A stretch of 64,000 nt of DNA from 40CM-2-70-7 sp035631315. GTDB lineage: Bacteria > Gemmatimonadota > Gemmatimonadetes > Gemmatimonadales > GWC2-71-9. A program made the translations under genes and the position numbers. Below the pieces are notes generated by a model, which did no database searches, had not been told where the DNA came from, and saw only the letters and a program-made list of their open reading frames with translations. Positions within the stretch are counted from its first letter, which is position 1; every line of letters begins with the position of its first letter. The stretch covers positions 104,969 to 168,968 of the forward strand of contig DASQIZ010000098.1 in assembly GCA_035631315.1 (NCBI GenBank). The letters run 5' to 3'. This document shows, in pieces, positions 1-7,528 of this stretch.

Positions 1-533
1 ACGCCCTGCATGCGTTCGGTGGCGGCCGGATCCCCATTCCGGGCACGGCTCAGGGATTCCCTGTTCCCGCTCTCGTCATGCTGGCCCTCGTGTTGCTCAG
101 CGCCCTCATCCTCGATCGCACCCGCTTCGGGCGGTACGTCTACGCGGTCGGTGGCAACGAAGAAGCCGCGCGGCTCTCCGGCGTGCCGGTGCGAGGCGTC
201 AAAGTCGGTGTTTACGCCATCGCGGGAGCGTGCGCGGGGCTCGCCGGCGTGCTCATGGTGGGCCAGCTGCGCTCCGGTGGGCCTGACGCCGGCCTCCTCT
301 ACGAGCTCAATGCCATCGCCGCCGCCGTCATCGGCGGGGCTTCCCTCATGGGAGGGATCGGCTCGGCGTGGGGAGCGCTCACCGGCGCCCTGCTCATCGG
401 GGTGCTCAATAACGCACTCGACCTGATGGGCGTGCAGGCCTTCTGGCAGGAGATCGCCAAAGGCGCCATCATCCTGCTGGCAGTCCTCTTCGATGTCTGG
501 ACCAAACAGCGGAACGGCGGAACGACGCAATGA
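1..533 (+). CDS. Sugar ABC transporter permease, C-terminal part (RbsC-like)
   Basis: This is the C-terminal part of an inner-membrane permease of the ribose/galactose (RbsC/MglC) type. It moves a sugar delivered by a binding protein and is powered by a separate ATPase. The reading frame is already open at base 3, so the gene begins outside the window. The visible part has long hydrophobic segments, the family stretch YAVGGNEEAARLSG, and a glycine-rich segment (AAVIGGASLMGGIGS) typical of RbsC. Its TGA stop overlaps the start of the binding-protein gene (ATGA), so the two are translationally coupled. The ATPase subunit is presumably upstream, outside the window. The substrate cannot be read from the sequence. 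Confidence 0.9.
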   Translation, partial: ALHAFGGGRIPIPGTAQGFPVPALVMLALVLLSALILDRTRFGRYVYAVGGNEEAARLSGVPVRGVKVGVYAIAGACAGLAGVLMVGQLRSGGPDAGLLYELNAIAAAVIGGASLMGGIGSAWGALTGALLIGVLNNALDLMGVQAFWQEIAKGAIILLAVLFDVWTKQRNGGTTQ

Positions 534-1450
534 CCAAGCGGACCCTCGGTGTCCTCGCACTGGCAGCCCTTACCGCATCGTGCGGCCACAAGAAGCACGA
601 TCGCCCGCAGGTGGGCGTCACGCTGCTGACCGAAGCGCACGTCTTCTACCAGGCCCTGAAGCAGGGACTCCAGCAGGGCGCGGACTCCCTCGGCGTCGAT
701 CTGCACGTCGTCGCTGGCGAGTGGGACCTCGCCCGCCAGACATCGCAGGTCCAGAACTTTGTGACCCAGGGAATGGACGCGATCGTGGTCGCGCCGGTGA
801 ACTCGAGCGGCATCGTGAGCGCCATTGAAGATGCGAACCGCGCGCACATCCCCGTCTTCACCGCCGACATCTCGGCGGACGGCGGTCAGGTCGTCGCCCA
901 CGTCGCATCCGACAACATCCAGGGAGGCCGCCTGCTCGGCGAGTATGTCGCGGCGCGACTCAAGGGCGGCGGGAACGTCGCCATCCTCGATCAGCCGACC
1001 GTGGCGAGCGTGCGCGACCGCGTGGCCGGATTCGTCGACGCCCTGTCGAAGTATCCGAACATCCGCATCGTGGCGCGCCCGGCCGTCGAGCGGGGCTTGC
1101 GCGATGTCGCGAAACAGAAGATGGACAATCTGCTCACCACCGATCAGCACATCGACGCGGTGTTCGGGACCAACGACGATTGCGCGCTCGGCGCCCTCGC
1201 CGCCATCCAGGCCGCCGGCGCCAAGAACACATTCGTCGTCGGGTACGACGCGACCCCTGAGGCCCGTACCGAGATCGCCTCGGGGACCGCCCTCGTCGCA
1301 GACGCGGTGCAGGACCCCGTGACGATCGGGCGCCGCACCATTGAAACGGTGGTCAAAGTCCTGAGGGGACAATCCGTTCCCAGCGTGATCCCGGTGCCGG
1401 TAGGCATCGTCACTCGTGACTCACTGACCGCCAAGACGGCCACGCACTAA
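530..1450 (+). CDS. Periplasmic sugar-binding lipoprotein (RbsB/peripla_BP_4 family)
   Basis: A 306-residue substrate-binding protein for the adjacent permease. The N-terminus is a short lipoprotein signal with Cys at about residue 18 (LTASCG), so the mature protein should be lipid-anchored facing the periplasm. Two RbsB-type lobes follow. Family segments include QVQNFVTQGMDAIVVAPVNSSG, shown by residues 65-86, then GGRLLGEYVA and FGTNDDCALGALAAIQAAG near the hinge. It starts inside the permease stop (ATGA) and ends 9 bases before a hybrid histidine kinase. That spacing suggests co-transcription and perhaps sugar sensing by the kinase, which is an inference. The ligand is unknown; ribose-like or related sugars are possible. 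Confidence 0.88.
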   Translation: MTKRTLGVLALAALTASCGHKKHDRPQVGVTLLTEAHVFYQALKQGLQQGADSLGVDLHVVAGEWDLARQTSQVQNFVTQGMDAIVVAPVNSSGIVSAIEDANRAHIPVFTADISADGGQVVAHVASDNIQGGRLLGEYVAARLKGGGNVAILDQPTVASVRDRVAGFVDALSKYPNIRIVARPAVERGLRDVAKQKMDNLLTTDQHIDAVFGTNDDCALGALAAIQAAGAKNTFVVGYDATPEARTEIASGTALVADAVQDPVTIGRRTIETVVKVLRGQSVPSVIPVPVGIVTRDSLTAKTATH

Positions 1451-1459
1451 GGTTTCCCC

Positions 1460-4400
1460 ATGGCCGCACCCGAGAGCGCCGCCGCCGCCCTCCGCCGCTC
1501 CACCATCGCTCCCATCTCGGCGAACGAGCGGGAGGAGCGGGCCCAGCGCGAAGTACGCATCGGCCTCACCGATCGGCTCATCTCCGAGCAGCGCGGTGCG
1601 CTGCTCGCCCACGTCGTCCTCCTCATCGTTTCGGTCTGGCTGCTCGCGGCCGTAGCCAGACCATCGCTGCTCGCCGCGTGGGCCGGCGCCGTCACCATCG
1701 CCGTGATCGTCCGCCTGATCCTGATGTCGCGCCTCAAGTCGATCCAGCTCACGCCCCAGGCTGCCACCTCCAGCGTCCGCCTGTCCGTGCTCGGACTCGG
1801 GCTTGCCTGGGGCGTCGGCGTCGCGGTCATTGCTCCCGAAGTCCCGATGCGATACGTGACGCTGCTCCTCGTGACCGAAGCAGGGTTGGTCTCGGGCGCG
1901 GCGTGGACCCTGACTTCGGATCTCCGGAGCTTCCGGATCTTTCTGTTCACGATGCTCGCGCCCCTGCCCTTCGGCATCGCTTTGAACACGACGCCGGAGA
2001 GCACACGAGCACGGCAGGCCGCAGTGCTGCTGATCGTGCTCTACATGGCGTATATGTGGATCCTGGGCCAGCGATCCCACCTGTCCCTGGTCGCCACCCT
2101 CCGCGCCGGCGCCCTGTTGAAGATCCGCGAGGAAGAAACGAGCCGTCAGAACGCCTTTCTCGGTGCGTTGTTCGCCAGCGCGCCCATCGCGATGGCCGAG
2201 ATTTCCGAGGAGGGCTTGATCGAGCGGATCAACCCCCGGTTCGTCACGCTCTTCGGGTGGGCCGAGTATGAGGCGGTGGGGCAGTTCCTGGACGGACTCA
2301 TGGTGCCAGTCGGCGAACGCATGGAAAGCGTCGCCTTGCAGCACGCGATTCTCGAGGGCCGTCCCATGGCCCGGGACCTCAAGCGGATGACCAAGAGCGG
2401 TCAGATGATCGACGTGCTGGTCACGGCCGCCGCCGTCAACCGGAGCGACGGGAGCCGCGGCATCGTCGCGCTCTACGAAGACGTCACGGAACGCCGCCGC
2501 GCCGAGGCGCAGGTCCGCGAGCTCTCCGAGCGGTTGGCCGCCGTCATGGGCGCCGCGACGCAGGTCTCGATCATTGCGACCGATCTCCAGGGCATCATCA
2601 CCGTGTTCAATGCCGGCGCCGAGCAGATGCTGGGGTACACGGCGACCGAAATGGTCGGGACCGAGCCGTTCGAACGGATCCTCGTCGCGTCGGAGATCAC
2701 CGCACGGTCTCGGGATGTCTCCAGGGAAACGGGACGCGAGGTCGAGGGGTTCGAGGTGCTGGTGGAGCCGGCCCGTCGCGGTTCGTACGATCAGCGCGAG
2801 TGGACGTACGTCCGCAAGGACGGCAAGCGGCTGACCGTGGAGCTGGTGGTCACCGCTTTGCGAGACGGCCTCGGGCAGATCGCCGGATTCTTGGGCGTGG
2901 CAACGGATGTCACTCAGCGGAACCGTCAGGCGGCGGCCCTGCGGGAAGCCGAAGCGCACTTTCGCCAGCTCCTCGACTCGTCGGGCGAAGGCATCTACGG
3001 CGTCGACGCGTCGGGCCGGTTCACGTTCTTCAATCCCGAGGCGAGCAACCTCACCGGCTACACCCTGAAGGATGCGCTCGGCAGGGATTCGCATGCCATG
3101 CTGCACCACACCCACCCCGACGGCAGGCCGTACCCGGCGGAGGAATGCCCGATCTACAAGGCGCTCCGCACGGGACAGGGTATCCGGGTCGAGGAAGAGG
3201 TGTTCTGGAAGAAGGACGGCAGCCCGTTCCCCGTCGCACTCACCGCATTCCCCCTGCGGGAGCTGAGCGGCGCGCTGTCGGGCGCCGTGATCACGTTCGC
3301 AGACACCTCTGAGCGCGTGGCCGCGCGTGCCGCGATCGAGCATGCCCGGGAGGCGGCCGAGCAGACGGCCCGCACGCGGTCGGCCTTCCTCGCGAACATG
3401 AGCCACGAAATCCGGACGCCCTTGAACGCCATTCTGGGACTCACCGAGCTCCTGTTCGACACGCCCCTGGCGCCCGAGCAGCGACACTCGCTGGAGCTGG
3501 TGCGCACCGCCGGCGAAACGCTGCTCACCCTGCTCAACGACATTCTGGACCTCTCGAAGATCGAAGCCGATCAGCTCCGGCTCGAGAGCATTCCCTTCGA
3601 CCCCGGCCATCTCATCGAATCGACGTTGGCCCTCCTCGCGGTGCGGGCGCGGGAAAAGCGTCTCGAGCTCATCACCGACGTCCAGCCGGGCGTGCCGGTG
3701 ACGGTGCGCGGCGATCCCACCCGGCTGCGCCAGATCCTCACCAACCTGGTCGGCAACGCGATCAAGTTCACCGATCAGGGCGAAGTGGTGGTGGGCATCA
3801 CGAAGCGCCAGCAATCGACCGAGAGCGAGGCGCTGCTCCACTTCACCGTGCGCGACACCGGCATCGGAATCGCGCCCGACAAGCTTGAGACCATCTTCGA
3901 GGAGTTCACGCAGGCCGATTCGTCCACCACCCGGCGCTATGGGGGCACGGGCCTCGGCCTCGCGATCTGCCGCCGGCTCGTCCGCTTGCAGGGTGGCGAG
4001 CTCCGCGTCGAGAGTGAACTCGGCAAGGGAACCGAATTCTCGTTCTCGCTCCGCTTCCCCGTCGACAAGGCGACGTCAACGCCGGTCCTGGGCACGCCGG
4101 CCGCACTCATCGCGAAGATTCTCGTGGTCGATGACAACGGGACCAACCGCCGCATCGTGCGGGACATGCTGGTGGCGGCCGGGTCCCAGGTGGACGAACT
4201 CTCCGAGGCCACCGAGGTGCACCAGGCCCTGCGGGACGCGCTCAACGCCAAGAAGCCGTACGGGCTGGTAATTCTCGACGGCCAGATGCCGGGCCTCGAC
4301 GGCTTTTCGCTGGCCGCGGAGCTTCGGAAGGATCCCGCGCTCACGGACCTCCGGCTCCTGCTGCTCACCTCGGCGGCACTCCCGGGGGATGGCCAGCGCT

Positions 4401-5296
4401 GCCGGGAGCTGGGCATCCAGGGCTACCTGCCGAAGCCGGCATCACGGGCAGACCTGTTGGACGCCGTCAGTTCGGTGTTGCGAGGGAAGGTCGACCGCGG
4501 TGTGGTCACGCGGCACTCGATGGCGGAGGCCCGTCGCGGGATCCGCATCCTGCTGGCCGAGGACAACCCGGTCAACCAGCAAGTCGCCGCGACGATGCTG
4601 CGCAAGCGCGGTCACCAGGTGGACGTCGTCGACAATGGCCGCGACGCCGTGGACGCCGTCGCGAAGAATCAGTACGACATCGTGCTGATGGACATCCAGA
4701 TGCCGGAGCTCGACGGGATGGAGGCGACCGCCGAGATCCGGAAGACCAAGAAGGGCAAGAAGCTTCCGATCGTCGCCCTGACCGCACACGCGTTGACCGG
4801 GGACCGCGAGAAGTACCTCGCGGCCGGCATGAACGGATACCTGAGCAAGCCCTTCAAGCCCCACGAGCTCTTTGCGGCCGCCGAGGGGTGGGCGGCGGGG
4901 GATGGCGAATCGGTGGCGATGCGGGAGCCGGAGGCCAAACCGGGCGCTCCCCCGGCGGCCGACCTGGAGAAGCTGCGGCGGGAGCTGACGGAGGCCGGCG
5001 CCGCCGAAGCCCTCGGGCCCATTCTCGACACGTTCCTGGAAGACGCGCCCAAACGGATGGAGACGCTCATCGCGGCGGTGAAGGCGGGCGACGCCGTCGC
5101 CATCGCGAAAGCGGCGCACGCCTTCAAGTCCGCGTCCGCCACCATCGGGGCGGCGGGATTGGCGAAGCTGCTCGCGGACATCGAGCACCGGGGGAAGGCC
5201 AAGAACGTGGATGGGTTGGGGGAGTTGGTGGAAACGGCCAAGAAGGAAGCGGATCGCGTTCTCGAACATGTGACAACCGCGCGCCCCGCCATTTAG
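1460..5296 (+). CDS. Membrane hybrid histidine kinase with three PAS, two receiver and one Hpt domain
   Basis: A 1278-residue sensor that holds a whole phosphorelay in one chain. About six hydrophobic segments (residues about 48-200) form a membrane domain. Three PAS domains follow (about 225-345, 350-480, 490-610). The HisKA H-box SHEIRTPLNAILG has its phosphate-accepting His at residue 649. Next is an HATPase with NLVGNAIKFT and GTGLGLAI. Two receiver domains have Asp940 (ILDGQMPG) and Asp1078 (LMDIQMPE), and the C-terminal Hpt has His1220 (AHAFKSAS). The architecture resembles BarA/ArcB-type kinases. The gene lies 9 bases after a sugar-binding lipoprotein, so that protein could be its ligand carrier, but this is speculative. 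No output regulator is adjacent. Confidence 0.93.
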   Translation: MAAPESAAAALRRSTIAPISANEREERAQREVRIGLTDRLISEQRGALLAHVVLLIVSVWLLAAVARPSLLAAWAGAVTIAVIVRLILMSRLKSIQLTPQAATSSVRLSVLGLGLAWGVGVAVIAPEVPMRYVTLLLVTEAGLVSGAAWTLTSDLRSFRIFLFTMLAPLPFGIALNTTPESTRARQAAVLLIVLYMAYMWILGQRSHLSLVATLRAGALLKIREEETSRQNAFLGALFASAPIAMAEISEEGLIERINPRFVTLFGWAEYEAVGQFLDGLMVPVGERMESVALQHAILEGRPMARDLKRMTKSGQMIDVLVTAAAVNRSDGSRGIVALYEDVTERRRAEAQVRELSERLAAVMGAATQVSIIATDLQGIITVFNAGAEQMLGYTATEMVGTEPFERILVASEITARSRDVSRETGREVEGFEVLVEPARRGSYDQREWTYVRKDGKRLTVELVVTALRDGLGQIAGFLGVATDVTQRNRQAAALREAEAHFRQLLDSSGEGIYGVDASGRFTFFNPEASNLTGYTLKDALGRDSHAMLHHTHPDGRPYPAEECPIYKALRTGQGIRVEEEVFWKKDGSPFPVALTAFPLRELSGALSGAVITFADTSERVAARAAIEHAREAAEQTARTRSAFLANMSHEIRTPLNAILGLTELLFDTPLAPEQRHSLELVRTAGETLLTLLNDILDLSKIEADQLRLESIPFDPGHLIESTLALLAVRAREKRLELITDVQPGVPVTVRGDPTRLRQILTNLVGNAIKFTDQGEVVVGITKRQQSTESEALLHFTVRDTGIGIAPDKLETIFEEFTQADSSTTRRYGGTGLGLAICRRLVRLQGGELRVESELGKGTEFSFSLRFPVDKATSTPVLGTPAALIAKILVVDDNGTNRRIVRDMLVAAGSQVDELSEATEVHQALRDALNAKKPYGLVILDGQMPGLDGFSLAAELRKDPALTDLRLLLLTSAALPGDGQRCRELGIQGYLPKPASRADLLDAVSSVLRGKVDRGVVTRHSMAEARRGIRILLAEDNPVNQQVAATMLRKRGHQVDVVDNGRDAVDAVAKNQYDIVLMDIQMPELDGMEATAEIRKTKKGKKLPIVALTAHALTGDREKYLAAGMNGYLSKPFKPHELFAAAEGWAAGDGESVAMREPEAKPGAPPAADLEKLRRELTEAGAAEALGPILDTFLEDAPKRMETLIAAVKAGDAVAIAKAAHAFKSASATIGAAGLAKLLADIEHRGKAKNVDGLGELVETAKKEADRVLEHVTTARPAI

Positions 5297-5333
5297 GGAA
5301 GAACGCGCGGTTGTCATCCTGAGCGCTACATCA

Positions 5334-6260
5334 TCAGTCAATCCGGTACGGAATTCCCCACTCATTCGCATCGTAGTTGTTCGCGGTCCCCAGCTCCAGC
5401 GTCGCCGCATTGATCCCGTCGACGATGAAGCGGTCGATCCCGACGCGCGACACGACCCAGGTCCGGGAGAACGTGCCGTCACCATTGTTCTTCATGGGCA
5501 TCCGGTGCCAGGAGAGATCGCTGAAGGCGTGATGGACGTGCAGGAACACGAACGTCGTCGGCGAATACGTCGCGTCGCTGTTGGTCACGGACGCCGTCAC
5601 CGACACCGTATCACCGACGTGCAGGTGGAGCATCCGGCCCACGGTGTAGAGGGAGTCCGGGTTGTCCGCCGTGATCCGCAGCGAGTCGTTCACCTTCACG
5701 GTGATCTGCGTGATCGCCACCGTCCGGGCCGCGACGCTGGTCGGCAGCCAGTTCTGCAGGGTCAGAGAGACGGCGCGCCAGTGATGGAGCTTCGACGCAT
5801 CCCGCACCAGCACCGCCGACTGCGTCATCCCCTCGTCGAGCGTCTTCGACGTCGGGTTGAACACCGTGTCCTTGGTCGTGTCGACGAGGAACAGGCCCTG
5901 GAAGCTGATCGTCTGCGTCACCCGCGCCGTGTCGCCCTGAATGACGATGTTACGGTTCAGGATCGGCTTCGGACCGCCGGGGATGATCCGGAGACGGCCC
6001 CAGAAGGCGGGGAGCGTCGCGGTGTCCGCAAGGACGATGGCGGGAAGACCGGCGGGGGCCGGGGCGGCCGCATCCGACCTGGCGCCCCCTTCCACCCCGA
6101 AGTTCGTATCCATCTGCGCGCCGTATTGGTCCGCAAGCGACGCGATCACATCAGACTGGTCGGACGCAGGCGACGTCGACGAGTCGCTGCAAGCAGCCAT
6201 CGTGGCCGCTCCGATCAGCACCAGCGCCGCCGGCACGACGGCGAGCAGGTTGTTGCGCAT
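5334..6260 (-). CDS. Hypothetical lipoprotein
   Basis: I do not recognise the family. The start ATG at 6260 was chosen over an upstream in-frame start because AAGGAG sits about 9 bases before it and the protein then opens with a good lipoprotein signal (MRNNLLAVVPAALVLIGAAT, lipobox AAC). The remaining 285 or so residues are Ser/Thr/Asp-rich and look like beta-sandwich sequence: repeated TV/V-D pairs, and an immunoglobulin-like stretch (DTVSVTASVTNSDATYSP) near residue 220. The C-terminal part, with FSRTWVVSRVGIDRFIVDGINA, looks like a folded beta domain. It lies downstream of the ccm genes but is separated from them by a perfect palindrome, so it is probably transcribed separately. Confidence 0.75.
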   Translation of the reverse strand: MRNNLLAVVPAALVLIGAATMAACSDSSTSPASDQSDVIASLADQYGAQMDTNFGVEGGARSDAAAPAPAGLPAIVLADTATLPAFWGRLRIIPGGPKPILNRNIVIQGDTARVTQTISFQGLFLVDTTKDTVFNPTSKTLDEGMTQSAVLVRDASKLHHWRAVSLTLQNWLPTSVAARTVAITQITVKVNDSLRITADNPDSLYTVGRMLHLHVGDTVSVTASVTNSDATYSPTTFVFLHVHHAFSDLSWHRMPMKNNGDGTFSRTWVVSRVGIDRFIVDGINAATLELGTANNYDANEWGIPYRID

Positions 6261-6340
6261 GGCCTGGATCTCCTTGCCCAAGTAGAAACGGTTGCTGCTT
6301 CGGAAACTCGGGAGAGGAGACTGTGCTGGAGGGGCGTTGT

Positions 6341-6367
6341 TAACCCCGGGGCCGCGCCCCGGGGTTA
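6341..6367. repeat. GC palindrome (REP-like), perfect 12-bp stem
   Basis: A perfect inverted repeat with 12-base arms (TAACCCCGGGGC and its complement) and a 3-base CGC loop. It shares the CCCCGGG...CCCGGGG core and the GGGGTTA end with the copies at 26533, 26585, 63648 and 63706. It sits between the stop of the CcmI-like gene and the lipoprotein start, where it could also terminate transcription, although no T-run follows. Confidence 0.7.
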
Positions 6368-6378
6368 CGTGACCCGGA

Positions 6379-6891
6379 TCACGCCGCGACGCGGCTCCCA
6401 CAGCGTCCGCAAAACCGGGAGTCCGGTTCGAGGAGGGTCCCGCATGTCGTGCAAAAACGATCCTCGTTCTGGGCCCCTACCCTGCGTCCGCACTCGGAAC
6501 AAAAGACCGCTCCAACCTCGGGCCTGGGGCCATGGACGGGACACGCCTGCGTGGGTGTCGGCTGAGGCTTGGGGGAGGGACGCCGAACCAGCGGGATGAC
6601 GGGCGTTTCAGCCGGAACGGGCGGCGCCTGGGGCTCCCGCATCGCCTCGACCGCCTCGCGGGTGTACCGGACTTTCAGGGCATCGTAGTCCGCCGGCGAA
6701 AGCTTCCCCGTCGCCTTGTCGAACTCGATTTCCGAGAGGGCCCGCAACGCCACGGCCCGGGGGCTCAGATCATCGTCGGGGTCGACACCCTGATCCACCG
6801 GATCGGGAATGCCGTGTGGCTTCAGAATCGGCAGCAGAACGAACCACACCGCGGCGCACAGCAGGACGATCCCGACCCCGAGTCCGAGCAC
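6379..6891 (-). CDS. CcmI-like membrane protein with C-terminal double zinc ribbon
   Basis: A 170-residue protein with one N-terminal membrane segment (residues 1-25). An acidic stretch plus a short helical segment (SPRAVALRALSEIEFDKATGKL, residues about 42-63) follows. That segment resembles the helix after the membrane anchor in CcmI/CycH proteins. After a Pro-rich linker come two CxxC pairs (CSECG...; CTTCG...CGRCG) that form one or two zinc ribbons at the C-terminus. It starts with GTG one base after the ccmH stop, so it belongs to the ccm operon. Its role in haem or apocytochrome handling is inferred from position. The zinc ribbon is unusual for a CcmI-type protein. Confidence 0.7.
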   Translation of the reverse strand: MLGLGVGIVLLCAAVWFVLLPILKPHGIPDPVDQGVDPDDDLSPRAVALRALSEIEFDKATGKLSPADYDALKVRYTREAVEAMREPQAPPVPAETPVIPLVRRPSPKPQPTPTQACPVHGPRPEVGAVFCSECGRRVGAQNEDRFCTTCGTLLEPDSRFCGRCGSRVAA

Positions 6892-6892
6892 C

Positions 6893-7528
6893 TCAGGCCT
6901 CGAACTGCTTCAGCTCACGCTGCAACCGCTCGAGCTCGGCGGGCGTCGCATCGACCCGCACCGGGACCGATTCCTGGGAGACCCGTCCGACGCGACGACC
7001 CCACGCGCGGATGAGCAGGACGAGCCCGCTCGCCGCTGCGACCATCCCCACCCACGGACCGAAATACCCGAGGAGCGCAAACCCGCGTTTGGGGGGCGAC
7101 ATCAGAATCGACTCCCCATGCTCCTTCACGAACTCGGCGATGATCTCATCGCCCGTCATGCCGGCGGCTGAGAGCGAGAGGATCTGCCGGTGGTACCCGG
7201 GGCTGAAGGTGCAGCTGAAGTCGGTGGTGCGGCACGTGTAGATGTCGAGCCCGCAACCGCACGTGCACGAAAGCCGCTTTTCGATGGCCTGGATCGCAGC
7301 GTCGTTGTCCTTCGCGGTCACCGGCTCGAGGGGACGTCCGGCCCGGCCCGGATCTGCGAGCGTGCCCGCGGGACCGGCACCGGGCAGGGGCTCCTGGGCG
7401 GGTGTCGCCGCCTGTCGATTCGCCGGGGCCTGCCCGAGCAAGGCGCGAGGGTCGAGGGCGACCAACCCGGCCAGTCCGGCAGTCGCCGCCGCGCAAAAAC
7501 CCCTACGGGACAATTTCGATTCCATCAT
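6893..7528 (-). CDS. ccmH: Cytochrome c maturation protein CcmH (thiol-disulfide reductase subunit)
   Basis: A 211-residue CcmH-family protein. In System I it keeps the CXXCH cysteines of apocytochrome c reduced, at the outer face of the inner membrane. The Cys-rich motif is RLSCTCGCGLDIYTC (residues about 85-99). This differs from the classical LRCxxC spacing, but the family resemblance continues in GMTGDEIIAEFVKEHG and FGPWVGMVAAA, the C-terminal membrane helix. The N-terminus has SRRGFC followed by a hydrophobic stretch, so it looks like a Tat-type signal, odd for CcmH. Of two adjacent ATGs (7528 and 7525), the first overlaps the ccmF stop as ATGA with GGAG about 8 bases before it, so I chose that one. 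Confidence 0.88.
   Translation of the reverse strand: MMESKLSRRGFCAAATAGLAGLVALDPRALLGQAPANRQAATPAQEPLPGAGPAGTLADPGRAGRPLEPVTAKDNDAAIQAIEKRLSCTCGCGLDIYTCRTTDFSCTFSPGYHRQILSLSAAGMTGDEIIAEFVKEHGESILMSPPKRGFALLGYFGPWVGMVAAASGLVLLIRAWGRRVGRVSQESVPVRVDATPAELERLQRELKQFEA

Noticed and set aside
1421..3841. An 806-codon open frame on the minus strand, antisense to the hybrid kinase
   Set aside because: It is rich in His/Arg/Gly with no domain, and the plus-strand frame has unmistakable kinase motifs. It is a shadow frame of a GC-rich gene, as are the long antisense frames opposite gyrB, ligA, gcvP and the HerA-like gene.
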